This document shows positions 15,501 through 23,014 of a stretch of DNA of 64,000 bases, piece after piece. Position numbers and translations under genes: made by a program. Positions within the stretch are counted from its first letter, which is position 1, and every line of letters begins with the position of its first letter. The notes under the pieces were generated by a model that saw only the letters and a program-made list of their open reading frames with translations, searched no databases and was not told where the DNA came from. This DNA comes from Deinococcus sp. Arct2-2 (GTDB taxonomy: Bacteria > Deinococcota > Deinococci > Deinococcales > Deinococcaceae): contig NZ_SSNW01000011.1 in the NCBI RefSeq assembly GCF_004801315.1, positions 42,653-106,652 of the forward strand, read 5' to 3'.

Positions 15501-15983
15501 TTAAGGTTGTCTTGTGGGGTCGGGGATGAGGAGAACGGTTCCTGCACCAGAACTGCCGGTTTCATTGATGAAAAACGTCCCCGTAGTGGGCGGGCCTATG
15601 GGCGTACCGAGTGGAAACGTCATCTCCACCCTGAGATATCGGGTGCCTATTCCGCCGCCCGTTGAACCTGTGACCTCAATATCCAGGGTGTTGTTGGTGA
15701 CTTCGGCTGACAATAAGGCGTGGCCGGGGCCTACGATCAGCAAGGGATACCAACCAGAATAGGAGCCGTTTCCATCCGCTTTGAGACAGAAATCGACCAG
15801 ACGTCCGAACTCTGCGCCCCCGGACGTCATGGTGTACTTAGCGGTGTAGCAGCCTGTCAGCGGATCTGGAGCGGCACCCAGCAAGGGCGGTCTGGTAGTA
15901 GGTGCTGGGGTGGGGGCCGCAGGCTCTGGTGCTGTTGAGCAGGCAGTAAGCACGGTCAGGGCAAGCAGGGCCAGTCGCTTCAT
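15501..15983 (-). CDS. Predicted lipoprotein (160 aa)
   Basis: From ATG 15983: MKRLALLALTVLTACSTAPE, lipobox LTAC with Cys15. A Pro/Ala/Thr linker to about residue 38 is followed by a compact strand-rich domain (GCYTAKYTMTSGGAEFGRLV, RYLRVEMTFPLGTPIGPPTT) with two Cys that may pair. No family recognised. One of three lipoproteins encoded by this prophage. Confidence 0.68.
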   Translation of the reverse strand: MKRLALLALTVLTACSTAPEPAAPTPAPTTRPPLLGAAPDPLTGCYTAKYTMTSGGAEFGRLVDFCLKADGNGSYSGWYPLLIVGPGHALLSAEVTNNTLDIEVTGSTGGGIGTRYLRVEMTFPLGTPIGPPTTGTFFINETGSSGAGTVLLIPDPTRQP

Positions 15984-16076
15984 GAAGGAAAGTGTGCGTC
16001 CCAGAACCAAACAGCTCTCTGACAGGCACTACGGGTGCATTTGCGCTTGTGGGCCAACAGAAGCGATTGTTTTGAA

Positions 16077-16325
16077 CTACTCCGAGCGCACTACGCGGAG
16101 CTTTGCGCCGTTGCCCAGGCTGATTAGGCTCACTGTGCCGTTGATGGTGAACACTGGGCCGATGACTTCCACCGTTTGGTTGTTGCTGACGGCTTCTTCT
16201 AAAGCCTTGATCTCGTGGGATGAGCTGCCCATTGGGTAATCCACCCACGCGAAGCTTTGGCCGCTGCGGTACATCTGGCCGTCAGTGATTCGGATAGCAG
16301 GGACAGGCATGAGGTATTTGAGCAT
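16077..16325 (-). CDS. Small hypothetical protein (82 aa)
   Basis: ATG at 16325 with GAAAGG close upstream; a TTG three codons earlier is an alternative. Sequence is mostly beta (PVPAIRITDGQMYRSGQSFA, VEVIGPVFTINGTVSLISLG), like a short barrel. Cytosolic by lack of a signal. Unknown function. Confidence 0.58.
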   Translation of the reverse strand: MLKYLMPVPAIRITDGQMYRSGQSFAWVDYPMGSSSHEIKALEEAVSNNQTVEVIGPVFTINGTVSLISLGNGAKLRVVRSE

Positions 16326-16399
16326 GCCTTTCAATCCATTCGGGACATTCCCCTGACGTTCCCTCGCTAGCTTCTCTTCATCCCAAACAATTCAGAGTG

Positions 16400-16423
16400 A
16401 CCCGCCAACAGTGGCGGGTTTTT
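16400..16423 (+). terminator. Terminator on the plus strand
   Basis: ACCCGCC / GGCGGGT stem, 6-nt loop, TTTTT. No plus-strand gene lies directly upstream, since both neighbours are on the minus strand, so it may end read-through or a small RNA. Confidence 0.7.
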
Positions 16424-16703
16424 ATCCTCCCGGTGCCGCATTTATTTTTTCTAACAACGGCAAGGCATGTTCGTAAACCGTTTCAAACAGCTGCTCTACG
16501 TCATGCCCAACATGGGTGGACACCAAGTGATCGCCATTCAGCAGCTCAATCACGAGATGTTCGCCCAGGGGTTGAGGCTCACCGTCTTTCACCTGAACTT
16601 GCACGGAGAGCCCATGTCGCTTCATGTGGCCTAAGAGTTCCCGGTTCTCTGGACTTAAAGCGACGTACCACGCCTTCTCTATTCCATTGGGGTATCTCGA
16701 CAT
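16422..16703 (-). CDS. Small hypothetical protein (93 aa)
   Basis: MSRYPNGIEKAWYVALSPEN start; the rest is soluble, with VQVQVKDGEPQPLGEHLVIE and a C-terminal helix EQLFETVYEHALPLLEKINA. A TATGTT -10 box lies 5 nt before ATG, so the mRNA is probably leaderless. No family recognised. Confidence 0.6.
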   Translation of the reverse strand: MSRYPNGIEKAWYVALSPENRELLGHMKRHGLSVQVQVKDGEPQPLGEHLVIELLNGDHLVSTHVGHDVEQLFETVYEHALPLLEKINAAPGG

Positions 16704-16786
16704 TCCTCAACATACTTAAGGGGGCGATCTATGTTGGTCAGCTCCCATGACAGAGAGGCAGAAAGCGAGCTGTGATTAAGATTCTG

Positions 16787-16813
16787 ACCCCCTACGACAG
16801 CGGTGGGGGTTTT
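16787..16813 (+). terminator. Terminator on the plus strand
   Basis: ACCCCC / GGGGGT stem with a 12-nt loop and TTTT. It lies between the divergent starts of the 93-aa and 80-aa genes, so again there is no obvious upstream plus-strand gene. Confidence 0.6.
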
Positions 16814-16833
16814 GCATTGCCCGTGGAGGCCGC

Positions 16834-17076
16834 ATGTTGATGCAACGGTTCCAACTGATCAGGCGGGAGGATGTCAGTGGTTGCAGCGGTACCGGGGCGG
16901 TGGCTGAGGGCGTGATCTTCAGCGACGGCACAGCAGTGATGCGCTGGAACGTCGCGCCGTACTCCTTAGCGATTTACGGCAGTGTGGACGATCTGATTCA
17001 GGTGCATGGTCACGAGGGCCGGACAGTCCTCCAGGTGATTGACCAGCCTGCGCCTCGGGAGTTTCCCAGTGGCTAA
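16834..17076 (+). CDS. Small hypothetical protein (80 aa)
   Basis: Ribosome binding site GTGGAGG 4 nt before ATG. Strand-rich and aromatic: GVIFSDGTAVMRWNVAPYSL, then IYGSVDDLIQVHGHEG. The pattern is like short phage proteins of unknown role. The stop overlaps the next start (GTGGCTAA). Confidence 0.58.
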   Translation: MLMQRFQLIRREDVSGCSGTGAVAEGVIFSDGTAVMRWNVAPYSLAIYGSVDDLIQVHGHEGRTVLQVIDQPAPREFPSG

Positions 17077-17338
17077 GAAGTTGCTGAACCGGGCTGCCCG
17101 CCGTGCCCACCTTCAGTCCAGCACCGATGAGGGCCGTGACCGGGTGATGGAGCAAGAGGAGCGAGGGGAAGTCGAGATCACGCCAAAGCAGTGGAAGCAA
17201 CTCGACCCTGCGCCTTGGTACCTGCCTGAGCTGGGACTGGAGCGCGAGCCGTTTATGGGACTCGTGCCGAGGTATCAGGTTGGGGTGATCATCCGGAAGC
17301 GGCGTCCTGCCGCTCCTTGTTCTGAACATCATGGATAG
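17069..17338 (+). CDS. Small hypothetical protein (89 aa)
   Basis: GTG start overlapping the upstream stop. Basic N-terminus (AKKLLNRAARRAHLQSS), then ITPKQWKQLDPAPWYLPELG. The last ~17 codons overlap the 3' end of the opposing gene at 17289-17633. No family recognised. Confidence 0.5.
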   Translation: MAKKLLNRAARRAHLQSSTDEGRDRVMEQEERGEVEITPKQWKQLDPAPWYLPELGLEREPFMGLVPRYQVGVIIRKRRPAAPCSEHHG

Positions 17339-17633
17339 CCTGAAGAAGTTCGCGGGCCATTTCATCCGAAATTTGAGACGAGGGGTGTGACTTCACAACC
17401 TGATCCCCAAGCCAGCCTGCCAGCACAAATTGAGGATCGATTACCCCTCCGACGACGTAAAAGCCTACATCGTCGGCCCCGAGATCAGTGGCTGTTTGGA
17501 ACGCGGTTCTGATGAACAGGCTGAAGCCATCCAAGTCCACACCCATCTGTCTGAACCCGGTCAGCGGGTAGCTGTTGTCATTCAGCCCCAAGTCAATCTC
17601 GTTGGGGTTGGAGCTTCTTTCGGTCATTGCCAT
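17289..17633 (-). CDS. Hypothetical protein (114 aa)
   Basis: Acidic soluble protein (NPNEIDLGLNDNSYPLTGFR, FQTATDLGADDVGFYVVGGV, ARELLQAIHDVQNKERQDAA). A TAGGGT -10 box ends 6 nt before ATG, with the repeated element 17638-17660 upstream, so it is likely leaderless and co-regulated with the 71-aa gene at 17751. Confidence 0.6.
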   Translation of the reverse strand: MAMTERSSNPNEIDLGLNDNSYPLTGFRQMGVDLDGFSLFIRTAFQTATDLGADDVGFYVVGGVIDPQFVLAGWLGDQVVKSHPSSQISDEMARELLQAIHDVQNKERQDAASG

Positions 17634-17637
17634 CCCG

Positions 17638-17660
17638 CCACCCTACACCTGAGGAGGTGA
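17638..17660. promoter_or_regulatory. Duplicated promoter/operator element, copy 1
   Basis: Matches 17970-17992 at all but two of 23 positions (core CACCCTAYACCT and AGGAGGTGA). Read on the minus strand it supplies TAGGGT as the -10 of the adjacent gene; read on the plus strand it ends in a perfect Shine-Dalgarno. It contains the palindrome CACCT-gagg-AGGTG. Confidence 0.6.
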
Positions 17661-17665
17661 ACCGT

Positions 17666-17803
17666 ATGACCCAGCCCGAGACTCTCAATACCGCAGACGA
17701 GCTAGGGCAGACCAGCAGCAGGTTCACCTCCTGCCTTCCCGCTAAGAACCTTATTGGGTGTGATCGATGTGATTCCGCGCACTCTGCAGGTAGATCTCCA
17801 TGA
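17666..17803 (+). CDS. Possible 45-aa ORF with strong ribosome binding site
   Basis: ATG follows GAGGAGGTGAACCGT. The product (MTQPETLNTADELGQTSSRF, then Cys/Ser/Arg-rich) has no recognisable feature and its 3' part overlaps the opposing 71-aa gene. The Shine-Dalgarno is repeated in inverted orientation 57 nt downstream, so if translated it could be controlled by mRNA pairing. Weak support. Confidence 0.25.
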   Translation: MTQPETLNTADELGQTSSRFTSCLPAKNLIGCDRCDSAHSAGRSP

Positions 17804-17966
17804 CGTCAAGGGTGGGGAGGGGTTGAGGCCCAGCAGTTGCCTGTCCGTCGATCAGCACTTCAACCATGCTGCCGACGACACCACTCCCGACGACTTCCGG
17901 TTCGTGCGCGGCCACAGCACGGACTTCAATGGTCTTGCCTCTGTAGACCTCAGTTTTGAGAACCAT
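17751..17966 (-). CDS. Small hypothetical protein (71 aa)
   Basis: MVLKTEVYRGKTIEVRAVAA start; strand-rich core with a GSGVVGSMVEVLIDGQ hairpin and an amphipathic C-terminal helix. A TAGGGT -10 lies 5 nt before ATG. Unknown function. Shares its promoter design with the 114-aa gene at 17289. Confidence 0.55.
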   Translation of the reverse strand: MVLKTEVYRGKTIEVRAVAAHEPEVVGSGVVGSMVEVLIDGQATAGPQPLPTLDVMEIYLQSARNHIDHTQ

Positions 17967-17969
17967 TCC

Positions 17970-17992
17970 CCACCCTATACCTCAGGAGGTGA
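17970..17992. promoter_or_regulatory. Duplicated promoter/operator element, copy 2
   Basis: Second copy of the element at 17638-17660, again just upstream of a leaderless minus-strand gene. Contains ACCT-cagg-AGGT as an imperfectly centred palindrome. Confidence 0.6.
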
Positions 17993-18089
17993 GTTATGTT
18001 TCCATCCTTTCGGCTGATGGTGACGAGACCATTGCGCTGTAGACTCTGTTTACCCCACAACTCAAGCCGACCGGGTGAAGTCGGCGGGC

Positions 18090-18113
18090 AGCCTCGCAGA
18101 AGCGGGGCTTTTT
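18090..18113 (+). terminator. Terminator on the plus strand
   Basis: AGCCTCGC / GCGGGGCT stem (one G-U pair), 4-nt loop, TTTTT. It shields the late genes from upstream transcription; the nearest plus gene ends at 17338. Confidence 0.72.
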
Positions 18114-18115
18114 GT

Positions 18116-18379
18116 TTATCTGATCAAAGGCAGGGCTAAGATAAAAATAAACAAAATGATTATAACAATCACAAAAATGATTGTCATTTTTGCCCATGTG
18201 TTCTTTCTTGTTCCTTCTTCGATAAAAGGGTCTAACCGATCTGACCCATTAGGTGGAGGAGAGTTGGAGAGTTTTCTGCGAAGTGCTTTGAAGCCTTCAA
18301 CTAGATAAGCAAACATGAGTAAGGCAACGACAAAATTGAGCCCTACTACTATCCAAAACCAGAGGATGTCAACTGTCAT
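18116..18379 (-). CDS. Small two-TM membrane protein (87 aa)
   Basis: ATG 18379 after GAGGGGAAA. TM1 is ILWFWIVVGLNFVVALLMFA and TM2 is MTIIFVIVIIILFIFILALP, with a basic/polar loop (FKALRRKLSNSPPPNGSDRL). It is AT-richer than its surroundings. The longer frame upstream of 18379 overlaps the terminase gene and is not used. Confidence 0.62.
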   Translation of the reverse strand: MTVDILWFWIVVGLNFVVALLMFAYLVEGFKALRRKLSNSPPPNGSDRLDPFIEEGTRKNTWAKMTIIFVIVIIILFIFILALPLIR

Positions 18380-18452
18380 TCGTTCATTTCCCCTCTTCTC
18401 ACCATGACTGATGTGGTGTGAAACTCCCTTCACCCTGCCAAGGAGGTGACCA

Positions 18453-18842
18453 ATGGCATCCCCCAAACGAGACAACGCCAAAGCTGCTCGCGCTCTGGTG
18501 GACGCCGCCCTCCAAGGTGACGCGCAAGCTTGCACAACCCACGGAATCGCGCTCAGGACGCTCCAAAACTACCGTAAACTGCTCGAAACCGACGAAGAGC
18601 TTGCGCAGTTTTACGCCGAGCTTTCGCGCAGCGTCACCACTCAGAACTGGGCCAACGAACTCAACCTGACCCTGACCATCGCCATCCGCAAACAAGGCGA
18701 GATGATCCGGGGTCTGGAGACGAACACTGCGGAGAACATCAGTGCCGTGACCGGGGCCATTAAGACCCTCTCCGAGATTGCTATCACCCGTGACGTCCTC
18801 GGACAGGGGGTGGACGATGTTGGAGATGGTGACGCGGATTAA
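18453..18842 (+). CDS. Terminase small subunit
   Basis: 129 aa with AAGGAGGTGACC before ATG. An N-terminal HTH (AARALVDAALQGDAQACTTH, GIALRTLQNYRKLLETDEEL) recognises the packaging site; the C-terminal helices (TLTIAIRKQGEMIRGLETNT) mediate oligomerisation. It immediately precedes and overlaps the large subunit, as expected. The start of this gene marks the beginning of the late operon. Confidence 0.78.
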   Translation: MASPKRDNAKAARALVDAALQGDAQACTTHGIALRTLQNYRKLLETDEELAQFYAELSRSVTTQNWANELNLTLTIAIRKQGEMIRGLETNTAENISAVTGAIKTLSEIAITRDVLGQGVDDVGDGDAD

Positions 18843-20172
18843 GAGCGCTCAGAAGCGCGCGGCCCGAATCCAGCCGCGTAAACCATTGGTTGTCAAAGGG
18901 CAGACTGCCCGTCAACGCTGGCTACTTACTGCCCGCTTGAATCAACTGCCGCCCGCTGGGGATTGGTTCGTCTGGTTGATCCTGGCAGGCCGCGGCTTTG
19001 GCAAAACCAGAACCGGAGCGGAGACCATCGCCGAGTGGGCACGCAACACCCCGCGAGGCCGCTTCGCCCTAGTGGCTCAAACCATTGCCGATGCCCGAGA
19101 CACGATGGTCGAAGGGCAGTCCGGCCTGCTGAACGTGCTGGATGAACGCGAGCTGCGAGGGGGCAGCATCGACACCGCCTGGAACCGGTCGATGGGAGAG
19201 CTGTACCTGCGGAATGGGGCCAAGTTCAAGTGCTTCAGCAGTGAAAAGGCCCGGTCGTTGCGTGGGCCTCAGCATCACGGTGCTTGGGGAGACGAGCCGG
19301 CCACCTGGAACGATGCCGATCAGGGCACGGCAGAAGACACCACCTGGACAAACCTGCTGTTCGGATTGCGCCTCGGCAACGATCCACGGGTGGTGCTCAC
19401 CGGCACACCTCGCCCAGTCCGCCTGATCCGCGAGGTCAAAAAGGATGAGGGCACGGTGGTCACTGGTGGCAGCACCAGCGAGAACATTACGAACCTTGCC
19501 GAGACCTTCAAGCGCAACGTTATTCGGAAGTACGAGGGTACGCGCTTAGGCCGTCAGGAGTTGGACGGCGAGCTGCTCGAAGACACGCCAGGCGCCCTAT
19601 GGAAGTACGCGATGTTCAACCGAGAAGGCTTCCGGATCAAGCTTGAAGACCTGCCCCCTATGGTGCGGATCGTCGTGGCTATCGATCCACAGGCCAGCCA
19701 AGGGAGTGAGAACGCCGAGACCGGCATCATCGTTGCTGGGAAGGATGCGGCGGGTAAAGGGTACGTACTCGATGACCTGAGTGGGGATTACAGCCCGACC
19801 GAGTGGGCGGAGAAAGCGATTGGAGCCTACGAGTACTGGAAGGCTGATTGCGTGGTGGCCGAGCGGAACAACGGCGGGGACATGGTGGAGAACACCATTC
19901 GGGCCGTGAATCCGAGGATCAACGTCAAGGCGGTCTGGGCCAGCCGGGGCAAACACACGCGAGCGGAGCCGGTCAGTGCTCTGTACGAAAAGACCAATGT
20001 CCAGCACGCCAAGATCTTTCCGGATCTGGAAGGCCAGATGACGACCTGGGTACCGGGGGACAAAGTCAGTCCTGACCGGATGGATGCGCTGGTCTGGGCC
20101 TTGACCGAACTCATGCTGGGTGTCCAGTTTGAGCCCGAAGACGATACCGGCAGCATCGTGACCCACTATTAG
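18817..20172 (+). CDS. Terminase large subunit (ATPase/nuclease)
   Basis: 451 aa from ATG 18817, 26 nt inside the small-subunit gene. ATPase: Walker A LAGRGFGKTRTG (57-68), Walker B-like AWGDEPATW (156-164), coupling motif VVLTGTPRP (192-200). RNase H-like nuclease: VVAIDPQAS with Asp290, AERNNGGDM with Glu349, and SPDRMDALVWAL with Asp420/Asp423. It packages and cuts concatemeric DNA into the prohead through the portal encoded next. Confidence 0.92.
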   Translation: MLEMVTRIKSAQKRAARIQPRKPLVVKGQTARQRWLLTARLNQLPPAGDWFVWLILAGRGFGKTRTGAETIAEWARNTPRGRFALVAQTIADARDTMVEGQSGLLNVLDERELRGGSIDTAWNRSMGELYLRNGAKFKCFSSEKARSLRGPQHHGAWGDEPATWNDADQGTAEDTTWTNLLFGLRLGNDPRVVLTGTPRPVRLIREVKKDEGTVVTGGSTSENITNLAETFKRNVIRKYEGTRLGRQELDGELLEDTPGALWKYAMFNREGFRIKLEDLPPMVRIVVAIDPQASQGSENAETGIIVAGKDAAGKGYVLDDLSGDYSPTEWAEKAIGAYEYWKADCVVAERNNGGDMVENTIRAVNPRINVKAVWASRGKHTRAEPVSALYEKTNVQHAKIFPDLEGQMTTWVPGDKVSPDRMDALVWALTELMLGVQFEPEDDTGSIVTHY

Positions 20173-20183
20173 GAGGTGAACCC

Positions 20184-21761
20184 ATGACCCTGAAAGCCCC
20201 TGCTCTTCCTGCTGTCTCTGGCACGCTGGCCGTGACCACCTCCCTGATTGATGCGGTCACGCTTGGCTTGCCCACCGCATTGCCGGGTCTGCTGAGCGCG
20301 GCCCTGAGCCAGAAGACCACCGACCTCGATGTCCTCTACGACTACGCCCACGACAACCAGATTGGGAAAAACGGTCAGTACTGGAAAGGCCGCAAGCCTG
20401 CCGACGGCAACTTGCAAGACGCTCTGCCTCAGCTGGTGCAGGATGACCAGATCGGGCCAGCGCAGGAGCGTGAGGTGGATGCCCAGTTCGCCAAAGACCC
20501 GGAGTGGGAAGTGCAGGAAGCTGGCCAAACTCTTGAAAATGCTGAACTGGTTACGGCCCTGACCGACTGGCACCGCGAGGCCGGACTGACAGCGATTCTG
20601 AAAGACGCAGCCCGTGCCCGCTGGTGGGCTGCCCGCATGGTGGGCCGGGTCTACATCCCCGAAGACTATGCCGAGCAGTTGCAACGCACGCCCAAGACTC
20701 TGGCCGCCATCCTCGAACTGATCCACGTTGAGCCGGTTGATCCCCGCTACGGTGGCCCTCTCTTGGATGCCCACAAGCGCGTGCTGGGTTACTGGAACCG
20801 CTACGGGCAGATCGTGAACGGTGAGAAAGTGATCATCGTGGAGCTGTACACCCCAGACCGTTTTCTGGTGTTTCAGCAAGGGGTAGACGGGCACCTCACG
20901 CACCTGCCTGAGCGTGACGCCGACAGCCCCTTCAAAGGCGCCGGCACGGCTCGCCGCGCCGAATACCTGATGTGGCACGCCGACCGTGATGGGGGGAGTT
21001 CGATCACCCGCAGTGTGCGGGACGCCCAAGACCGGCTGAACGTGGTGGGTACCTACATGGGCCGCAACGATGAGCAGACGGGCTACCGCCAATTCATCGT
21101 CAGCAACGCGGAAGGCCCGGTGGATCGGGAGGGTAAACCTGCCGCTTATCAAATGGGGCCAGGCGTGGTAGTGAACCTCAAAGGACTCACCATTGACGCG
21201 GTGAAGACGACGGCTGGCGAGCGGCCCCAGCGCCATACGCCGACCTGGCAGATCGTGGATCCTCTGAACCCAGAAGAGTTCCATATTCCCAGCATCAACC
21301 AGTGGAAGCGCAGCCTGCTGGAGAAGCTCGATCAGCTCTGGACGCTGACCCCGGAAACGAATGTCAGTGGTGAAAGCAAACGCCAGAGCCGCAAGCCGTT
21401 CGACAAGCGCGTGACCTTCGGGAGTCAGGACACAGGGGGTTTTTTGGCATGGGCACTGCGGGCCGCGTTGATGCTGGCCGCACAGGTCATGGAGAAAACC
21501 AGCGAATACCAGAACGTCACCTTCCTGCCCAAGCTTTATCTGGACGTGGACGCCGTCAACTTGGAAGAGCTGCGCGTCAAGCTCGCGATGTGGCAGGCCG
21601 GAGCACTCAAGCTCACGACCCTGCTCGAAGCCACACCAGGTGTGGCCGATGCCGCCGCAGAAGCCAAAGACCTGGACGAAGGTGGGGGCAGCCCCGAGAG
21701 TCAGGCTCAGCAAGCCGCACTGAACCGGTTGGTGAATCCTGACGCCGGGAACACCGGGTGA
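20184..21761 (+). CDS. Portal protein
   Basis: 525 aa; ribosome binding site TAGGAGGTGA. Position directly after terminase, length, and motifs of portal proteins: QIVNGEKVIIVELYTPDRFL, SITRSVRDAQDRLNVVGTYM in the wing/stem region, and an acidic C-terminus. SPP1-type portals have this size and neighbourhood. It forms the dodecameric DNA gate. Sequence similarity was judged by eye, so the family label is less certain than the role. Confidence 0.78.
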   Translation: MTLKAPALPAVSGTLAVTTSLIDAVTLGLPTALPGLLSAALSQKTTDLDVLYDYAHDNQIGKNGQYWKGRKPADGNLQDALPQLVQDDQIGPAQEREVDAQFAKDPEWEVQEAGQTLENAELVTALTDWHREAGLTAILKDAARARWWAARMVGRVYIPEDYAEQLQRTPKTLAAILELIHVEPVDPRYGGPLLDAHKRVLGYWNRYGQIVNGEKVIIVELYTPDRFLVFQQGVDGHLTHLPERDADSPFKGAGTARRAEYLMWHADRDGGSSITRSVRDAQDRLNVVGTYMGRNDEQTGYRQFIVSNAEGPVDREGKPAAYQMGPGVVVNLKGLTIDAVKTTAGERPQRHTPTWQIVDPLNPEEFHIPSINQWKRSLLEKLDQLWTLTPETNVSGESKRQSRKPFDKRVTFGSQDTGGFLAWALRAALMLAAQVMEKTSEYQNVTFLPKLYLDVDAVNLEELRVKLAMWQAGALKLTTLLEATPGVADAAAEAKDLDEGGGSPESQAQQAALNRLVNPDAGNTG

Positions 21762-22369
21762 GCGTCCGCTGGGCTGACCTGGCGCTGGAAGTGGCCCAGC
21801 TTCAGCAGGGGGTCACCGTTGATCTGACAGAGTTGCTGCATGACCTGTGGAGCAAGGCCCAGCAGGAGGCTGATACCTCCCGTCTGTTGGCCGCACTGGA
21901 AACCCGTGCCCGCCGCGGCATCTTCCAGGCCTGCGATGTCAGCGCCCGGTTCCAGCATGCCGAGTTGCGGCCTGGTGTGCGGCATCCACAGGTGCTGCTT
22001 GATACCGCTGAACAGTTGGCGATCTTGCGGGCCAAGGTCGTTCGAGACCGCGCAGAGACCGTGATCCTGAAGGCTACCCAAGGGCTGGTCAGCCCGTATG
22101 CGCGGCTGGCCGCTCAGGTCTTGATCACAGATGCCGCCCGCACTGGCACCACGGCGGGCGGTTTGGTGGGCGGAGCTACGCACAAAGAATTCATTCGAAT
22201 TCGGGGAGCCAAGGAACCTCGAACCCATAGTCGCTACGAAGACACCGTACGGCCCATCAATGGGACATGGCTGATCGCAGGCATCGAAGTGGACGGCCCC
22301 GGCGATGCACGGCTGCCGTGGTCGGAGAAGGCTTTCTGTGGGCATATCTGCCGGTACTTCCGGCAATAG
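21758..22369 (+). CDS. Minor head / head-morphogenesis-like protein
   Basis: 203 aa, GTG overlapping the portal stop. An N-terminal helical part (LHDLWSKAQQEADTSRLLAA) and a C-terminal module with HKEFIRIRGAKEPRTHSRYE and a terminal FCGHICRYFRQ. The order portal, minor head protein, scaffold is usual. The late-head module suggests an SPP1 gp7-like role; the motif match is weak. Confidence 0.5.
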   Translation: MSVRWADLALEVAQLQQGVTVDLTELLHDLWSKAQQEADTSRLLAALETRARRGIFQACDVSARFQHAELRPGVRHPQVLLDTAEQLAILRAKVVRDRAETVILKATQGLVSPYARLAAQVLITDAARTGTTAGGLVGGATHKEFIRIRGAKEPRTHSRYEDTVRPINGTWLIAGIEVDGPGDARLPWSEKAFCGHICRYFRQ

Positions 22370-22379
22370 GAGGTGAGGA

Positions 22380-22889
22380 ATGTTGCACCACAAACGTCAA
22401 GCAGAGCTGTGGGGTTGCCTGTATCACACGCTTTACGCCTTGACCGGAGATACAGCCGTACTGGAGCATGTGCGGGATATCAGTAACGCCCGCTTTTACT
22501 GCCGTCTGCACGAGATGGGCTTGATGGCCGTGGCCCTGCACAAGGGTGCGCCGGCTGAACCGGAGTTCTGGGAGACGCTGAACCCCGATGGGGCGCACAG
22601 CTTGCTTCTGACCGTACCTGCTGACCATCTCCAAGGGGTTGAGCATGCGGTGGCGGTTGAACTCTGGCCGGGGCGCAGCGCGTGTATCAGCGACAGCAAG
22701 CAGCCCACACACCAATGGGTGGACTGGGCCGCGTTCCTGGCGAGCCCGTATGGACGCCCACTCAGCGTCGAAGTGTTGGCGGTGGCAGATCTGAACCGCT
22801 ACCCCGCTGAAGACGCTGAATACACCCTCGGTCATGCCCTGATTCGGAGCCGAGACCGACCTGACCCACACCCTGACCTCGTGCTCTGA
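22380..22889 (+). CDS. Putative papain-fold cysteine peptidase-like protein
   Basis: 169 aa after ATAGGAGGTGAGGA. A papain/C39-like order can be read: Gln7 and Cys13 in RQAELWGCLYHTLYALTG, then a histidine in a strand pair (GVEHAVAVEL, with SLLLTVPADHL before it) and Asp in SACISDSK. The segment QAELWGC..HAVAVEL..ISDSK is the Q-C-H-D layout of papain-fold enzymes. It sits between the minor head and scaffold genes, where a prohead protease would be. Function inferred; it could equally be an inactive structural protein. Confidence 0.4.
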   Translation: MLHHKRQAELWGCLYHTLYALTGDTAVLEHVRDISNARFYCRLHEMGLMAVALHKGAPAEPEFWETLNPDGAHSLLLTVPADHLQGVEHAVAVELWPGRSACISDSKQPTHQWVDWAAFLASPYGRPLSVEVLAVADLNRYPAEDAEYTLGHALIRSRDRPDPHPDLVL

Positions 22890-22941
22890 CCGTTTCCGGC
22901 ACCCAGACAAGGTTTGGGGTAAGTCCAGCCCACCCCCAGTT

Positions 22942-22964
22942 GCCCCCGCAAGGTCGGGGGCTTT
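22942..22964 (+). terminator. Weak intra-operon hairpin
   Basis: GCCCCCG / CGGGGGC stem, 6-nt loop, TTT. It lies in the 125-nt gap before the scaffold gene, so it may tune expression between portal-type and capsid-type genes. Confidence 0.5.
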
Positions 22965-23014
22965 GCCGTTCCTGCCAAGGCGCAGGGCCGCGCATGCCCA
23001 AGGAGGCATAGACC

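Noticed and set aside
17996..18139. 47-codon plus frame after a perfect Shine-Dalgarno
   Set aside because: The product is Arg/Cys-rich without structure and the frame reads through the terminator at 18090-18113. The Shine-Dalgarno is better explained as part of the duplicated regulatory element.
20169..21713. 514-aa open frame on the minus strand under the portal gene
   Set aside because: It mirrors the portal gene, has His/Gln/Gly-rich shadow composition, no ribosome binding site and opposes the late operon.
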